DNA of 6,249 bases from Bryobacterales bacterium (GTDB lineage: Bacteria > Cyanobacteriota > Vampirovibrionia > Obscuribacterales > Obscuribacteraceae), in the NCBI GenBank assembly GCA_903970295.1, contig CAJCHQ010000809.1:1-6249 (forward strand). Direction: 5' to 3'. The translations under genes were made by a program, and so were the position numbers. This document shows positions 3,556 to 6,249 of this stretch, piece by piece. How positions within the stretch are numbered: the first letter of the stretch is position 1; every line of letters begins with the position of its first letter. The notes below the pieces were generated by a model. It was not told the origin of the DNA. It ran no database searches and saw only the letters and a program-made list of their open reading frames with translations.

Positions 3556-6249
3556 ATGCAGTCAACGGAGGCCTTGGTGACACTGTCTGGGGCACAAATT
3601 CGGGATAAATTCATTGCCTACTTCAGAGACAAGCGGGGTCACCTCCACTTGCCAAGCTCGAGTTTGATACCTGATAATCCGACTTTGCTCCTCACATCAG
3701 CGGGCATGGTGCAATTTGTGCCGATCTTTCTCGGGCAAGCGCCGCCGACCTCGCCGCCGCGCGCGGTCACTGTGCAAAAATGCGCACGGGCCGGAGGCAA
3801 AGACTCTGATATCGAGAATGTCGGGCGTACTGCTCGCCATCACAGCTTTTTCGAAATGCTCGGCAATTTCAGCTTCGGTGACTATTTCAAAAAAGAAGTA
3901 ATTCCCTGGGCCTGGGAATTCGTCACCAAAGATCTTGGTCTTGACCCTGAGAAGCTTTCGGTCACCGTCTTCGAGGGCGACGAGCATAATCCGCCCGATG
4001 ATGAAGCCTATGCGATCTGGAATAAAGCCGTCGGCGTGCCACCCGAGCGGATTTTCAAAATGTCGCGCAAAGATAATTTTTGGGGTCCGCCTGGGCCTAC
4101 TGGTCCGTGCGGACCGTGTTCAGAGATTTATTACGATCGCGGTCCTCAGTATGGATGCAGTGACGACCCGAGTATATGCGGCATTGGCTTATGCGAATGC
4201 GACCGCTATTTGGAATTCTGGAATCTCGTCTTTATGGAACTCTACAAAGACGAGCAAGGCAAATTCACACCTTTAGCCAACAAAAATGTCGACACAGGAT
4301 CTGGGCTCGAAAGAGTCGCTTTGATCGTGCAAAAGAAAGACAATAATTACGAAACCGATCTTTTTTACCCGATCTTGCAAAAAGCCAGTGAAATTGCCAA
4401 CGTTCCTTACACTGGCGGTTTGCCGAAAGCCGATGACGCCACCAATGCCAAAGCGATCAAAGACAGCTATCTCAAGATCATCTCCGATCACGCACGCTCG
4501 GTCGCATTTCTGGTGGCCGATGGTGTGCGCACAAGCAATGTCGGCCGCGGTTATGTCCTGCGCTTTATAATTCGTCGCGCAGCCAGATTCGGACGGCTGC
4601 TCGGGTTGAACGAGCCGTTCATCTATAAATTGGTGCCCACGATCGTCAAACTTTACGGTGCTGCCTATCGTGAGTTGAGCGAGAACGAAGACACGGTTGC
4701 CCAGATCATTCGTGAGGAGGAAGAACGCTTCGCCAAAACGATCGACCGCGGCATGTCTTTATTGAACGAGTTACTCGCGGGTCCCGAGAAAGAAATTGAT
4801 GGCGGGCAAGTTTTCAACCTCTACGCCACTTTTGGATTTCCCGTCGAAATGACCCGCGAGATCGCGCAAGAGCACGGCAAAACCATCGATATGGAAGGCT
4901 TTGCCCGGGCTCGCAAAGAGCACGAAGAAAAATCTTCGGTGAGCAAGTTTAATGTGATAATCACCGGTGATGGTGCCTTTGGTCAGGTGCTCAAAGAAAA
5001 TGGACCGACAAAATTCACGGGCTACAACAAGACTGCCGATCAAAGTCAGATAGTCGCCCTGCTCAAGGACGGCAAAATCGTCGACCATGCCGAGGAAGGC
5101 GAAGAAGTGGAGGTTCTGCTGGACCGCACGCCGTTCTATGCCGAGTCCGGTGGACAATTAGGCGATACCGGCATGCTCAAAAATCGAGATGCGTCTTTGA
5201 GTGTTCTCGACACCAAAAAACATGAAGGTCTGCATGTTCACAAAGTGCGCTCTCTGGCTGGCACGATCGAGCCCGGTCAGTCGGTGGAAGCACTAGTCGA
5301 TCAAGAAAGACGACGGGCCACCATGTTGCATCACAGCACGGCCCATTTGTTTCATGCCGCTATCCGGGAGTTTCTCGGCAAGCACGTGGCTCAGGCGGGT
5401 TCGCAAGTCGGTCCCCAGGCGATGCGTTTTGACTTTAGTTTCGAACGGCAACCAACGCCTCAAGAATTGCAAAAAATCGAAAGCACGATGAATGAGTGGG
5501 TGCGCCTCAACTTGCCAGTCGTGACTACTGAAATGCCGATCGAGGAAGCGAAACGCAGTGGAGCGATCGCCATGTTCGGTGAAAAATATGGTGACGTGGT
5601 GCGGGTTTTGAAAATGGGCGATGTCAGTTTGGAGTTCTGCGGTGGCACCCACGTCACAAGCCTTGGTGAAATTGGCCCGATCAAAATTATCTCCGAAGGC
5701 AGCATCTCGTCTGGAGTCAGGCGTGTAGAAGCACTTTCAGGAACCCGGGCCTGGAATCATATTGCTGAAAGTATGTCGCTGTTGCAAAATGCGTCTGGTT
5801 TACTGAAAGTGAAACCACAAGATTTAGCCCAACAAATCGAGCGCTTGCAAGATCAGTTGAAGCAAAAAGAAAAGCAATTGCAAAGCCGCGAAGACGAGCT
5901 GGCTATGGTTAAAGCACGTGATATCAAAGCGGAGACAGTGGGTAAAATTCAGCTTTACCTGAGCGAATTGCCTGGTCTGTCACCAGATGCGCTCAAGACA
6001 ATCGCCGAAAATATGCGCAACAAAGATCAAAATACAATTCTTGTGCTTGCTTCCAGTCAAGGACCGGACAAAGTTTCGATCACTGCCGCTGTTTCTGACG
6101 AACTGGTCAAGCAAGGTTTCAATGCCGGTAATCTGGCCAAAGAATTCGCTGCTATTTGCGGCGGTGGCGGTGGCGGTAAACCGCAACTGGCTCAGGCCGG
6201 CGGTAAAGACCCGGGCAAGATTGGGGAAGCGCTGGCCAAAATGCGCAGC
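3556..6249 (+). CDS. alaS: alanyl-tRNA synthetase (3' end cut by window)
   Basis: Charges tRNA-Ala with alanine in the cytoplasm and edits mischarged tRNA. The frame is open for 898 codons to the window edge. Class II catalytic core: motif 1 region PTLLLTSAGM (42-51), motif 2 RHHSFFEMLGNFSFGDYFK (94-112), motif 3 DTGSGLERVA (246-255), plus CGPCSEIYYD (185-194). A cysteine cluster (C201, C208, C213, C215, then DRYLEFWN) looks like the metal-binding insert found in many bacterial AlaRS. The tRNA-recognition region covers about 260-460. The editing domain shows FYAESGGQLGDTG (527-539) and the zinc ligands H593-xxx-H597 and C695-xxx-H699. A coiled-coil-like stretch lies at about 753-787. The C-Ala domain contains the hexaglycine 869-874 and PQLAQAGGKDPGK (876-888). 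These last motifs normally lie within some tens of residues of the C-terminus, so only a few codons are missing. The start gives a normal N-terminus (SGAQIRDKFIAYF). An in-frame ATG at 3487 would add 23 residues but lacks a ribosome site. It is divergent from nadK-murT. No key residue appears missing. Confidence 0.97.
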   Translation, partial: MQSTEALVTLSGAQIRDKFIAYFRDKRGHLHLPSSSLIPDNPTLLLTSAGMVQFVPIFLGQAPPTSPPRAVTVQKCARAGGKDSDIENVGRTARHHSFFEMLGNFSFGDYFKKEVIPWAWEFVTKDLGLDPEKLSVTVFEGDEHNPPDDEAYAIWNKAVGVPPERIFKMSRKDNFWGPPGPTGPCGPCSEIYYDRGPQYGCSDDPSICGIGLCECDRYLEFWNLVFMELYKDEQGKFTPLANKNVDTGSGLERVALIVQKKDNNYETDLFYPILQKASEIANVPYTGGLPKADDATNAKAIKDSYLKIISDHARSVAFLVADGVRTSNVGRGYVLRFIIRRAARFGRLLGLNEPFIYKLVPTIVKLYGAAYRELSENEDTVAQIIREEEERFAKTIDRGMSLLNELLAGPEKEIDGGQVFNLYATFGFPVEMTREIAQEHGKTIDMEGFARARKEHEEKSSVSKFNVIITGDGAFGQVLKENGPTKFTGYNKTADQSQIVALLKDGKIVDHAEEGEEVEVLLDRTPFYAESGGQLGDTGMLKNRDASLSVLDTKKHEGLHVHKVRSLAGTIEPGQSVEALVDQERRRATMLHHSTAHLFHAAIREFLGKHVAQAGSQVGPQAMRFDFSFERQPTPQELQKIESTMNEWVRLNLPVVTTEMPIEEAKRSGAIAMFGEKYGDVVRVLKMGDVSLEFCGGTHVTSLGEIGPIKIISEGSISSGVRRVEALSGTRAWNHIAESMSLLQNASGLLKVKPQDLAQQIERLQDQLKQKEKQLQSREDELAMVKARDIKAETVGKIQLYLSELPGLSPDALKTIAENMRNKDQNTILVLASSQGPDKVSITAAVSDELVKQGFNAGNLAKEFAAICGGGGGGKPQLAQAGGKDPGKIGEALAKMRS

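Noticed and set aside
4771..5157. 128-codon minus-strand open frame inside alaS
   Set aside because: It lies entirely antisense to the AlaRS editing-domain region, whose plus-strand frame is strongly conserved. The translation shows no recognisable domain, and no ribosome site or promoter supports it.
5293..5652. 119-codon minus-strand open frame inside alaS
   Set aside because: Antisense shadow of the AlaRS editing domain, which contains the HxxxH and CxxxH zinc ligands on the plus strand.
1..6249. CRISPR array, insertion sequence, tRNA or phage module
   Set aside because: No regularly spaced direct repeats, transposase or integrase motifs, terminal inverted repeats or tRNA-like cloverleaf sequences were seen on either strand; coding density and gene content are housekeeping.

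Overview
The window is a compact piece of ordinary bacterial chromosome with roughly balanced base composition. It holds one complete gene for an exported protein of unknown function, a complete two-gene leftward unit (NAD kinase, then a MurT-type Mur ligase), and a nearly complete rightward alanyl-tRNA synthetase gene that runs off the right edge. I see no mobile element, CRISPR array, tRNA, rRNA or phage gene. 

Layout. Bases 1-127 may carry the last codons of an upstream rightward gene. Bases 152-964 (+) encode a 270-residue protein with a clear signal peptide. It converges on the leftward pair across a 47-base gap that contains a GC-rich inverted repeat. The leftward pair is nadK-like (2431-3327 or 3381) followed, 27 bases later, by murT-like (1012-2403). 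The murT-like gene has a GTG start and a good ribosome binding site. A divergent intergenic region (about 3328-3555) separates nadK from alaS. It contains a plausible leftward promoter, an overlapping rightward -10-like hexamer, and a small UUCG hairpin followed by six T. alaS (3556 to the end) has 898 codons here and probably lacks only its last few codons. 

How the genes relate. NAD kinase makes NADP. The MurT-like protein is expected to act on peptidoglycan precursors, in known cases as the ATP-dependent half of the MurT-GatD lipid II amidotransferase. AlaRS charges tRNA-Ala. No shared pathway is evident; nadK and murT look co-transcribed, and alaS may share their promoter region. The usual MurT partner GatD is not in this window, which is the most notable contextual point. 

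Organism. A MurT-like ligase, an AlaRS whose N-terminal motifs read much like cyanobacterial and Firmicutes enzymes, and an NAD kinase of the type I associate with organellar NADK2/NADK3-like proteins suggest a bacterium on the Terrabacteria side. A non-photosynthetic cyanobacterial relative (Vampirovibrionia/Melainabacteria, for example Obscuribacterales) is my weak best guess; this is recall-based inference and not demonstrated. No clear undescribed system is visible, and most of the window is housekeeping.
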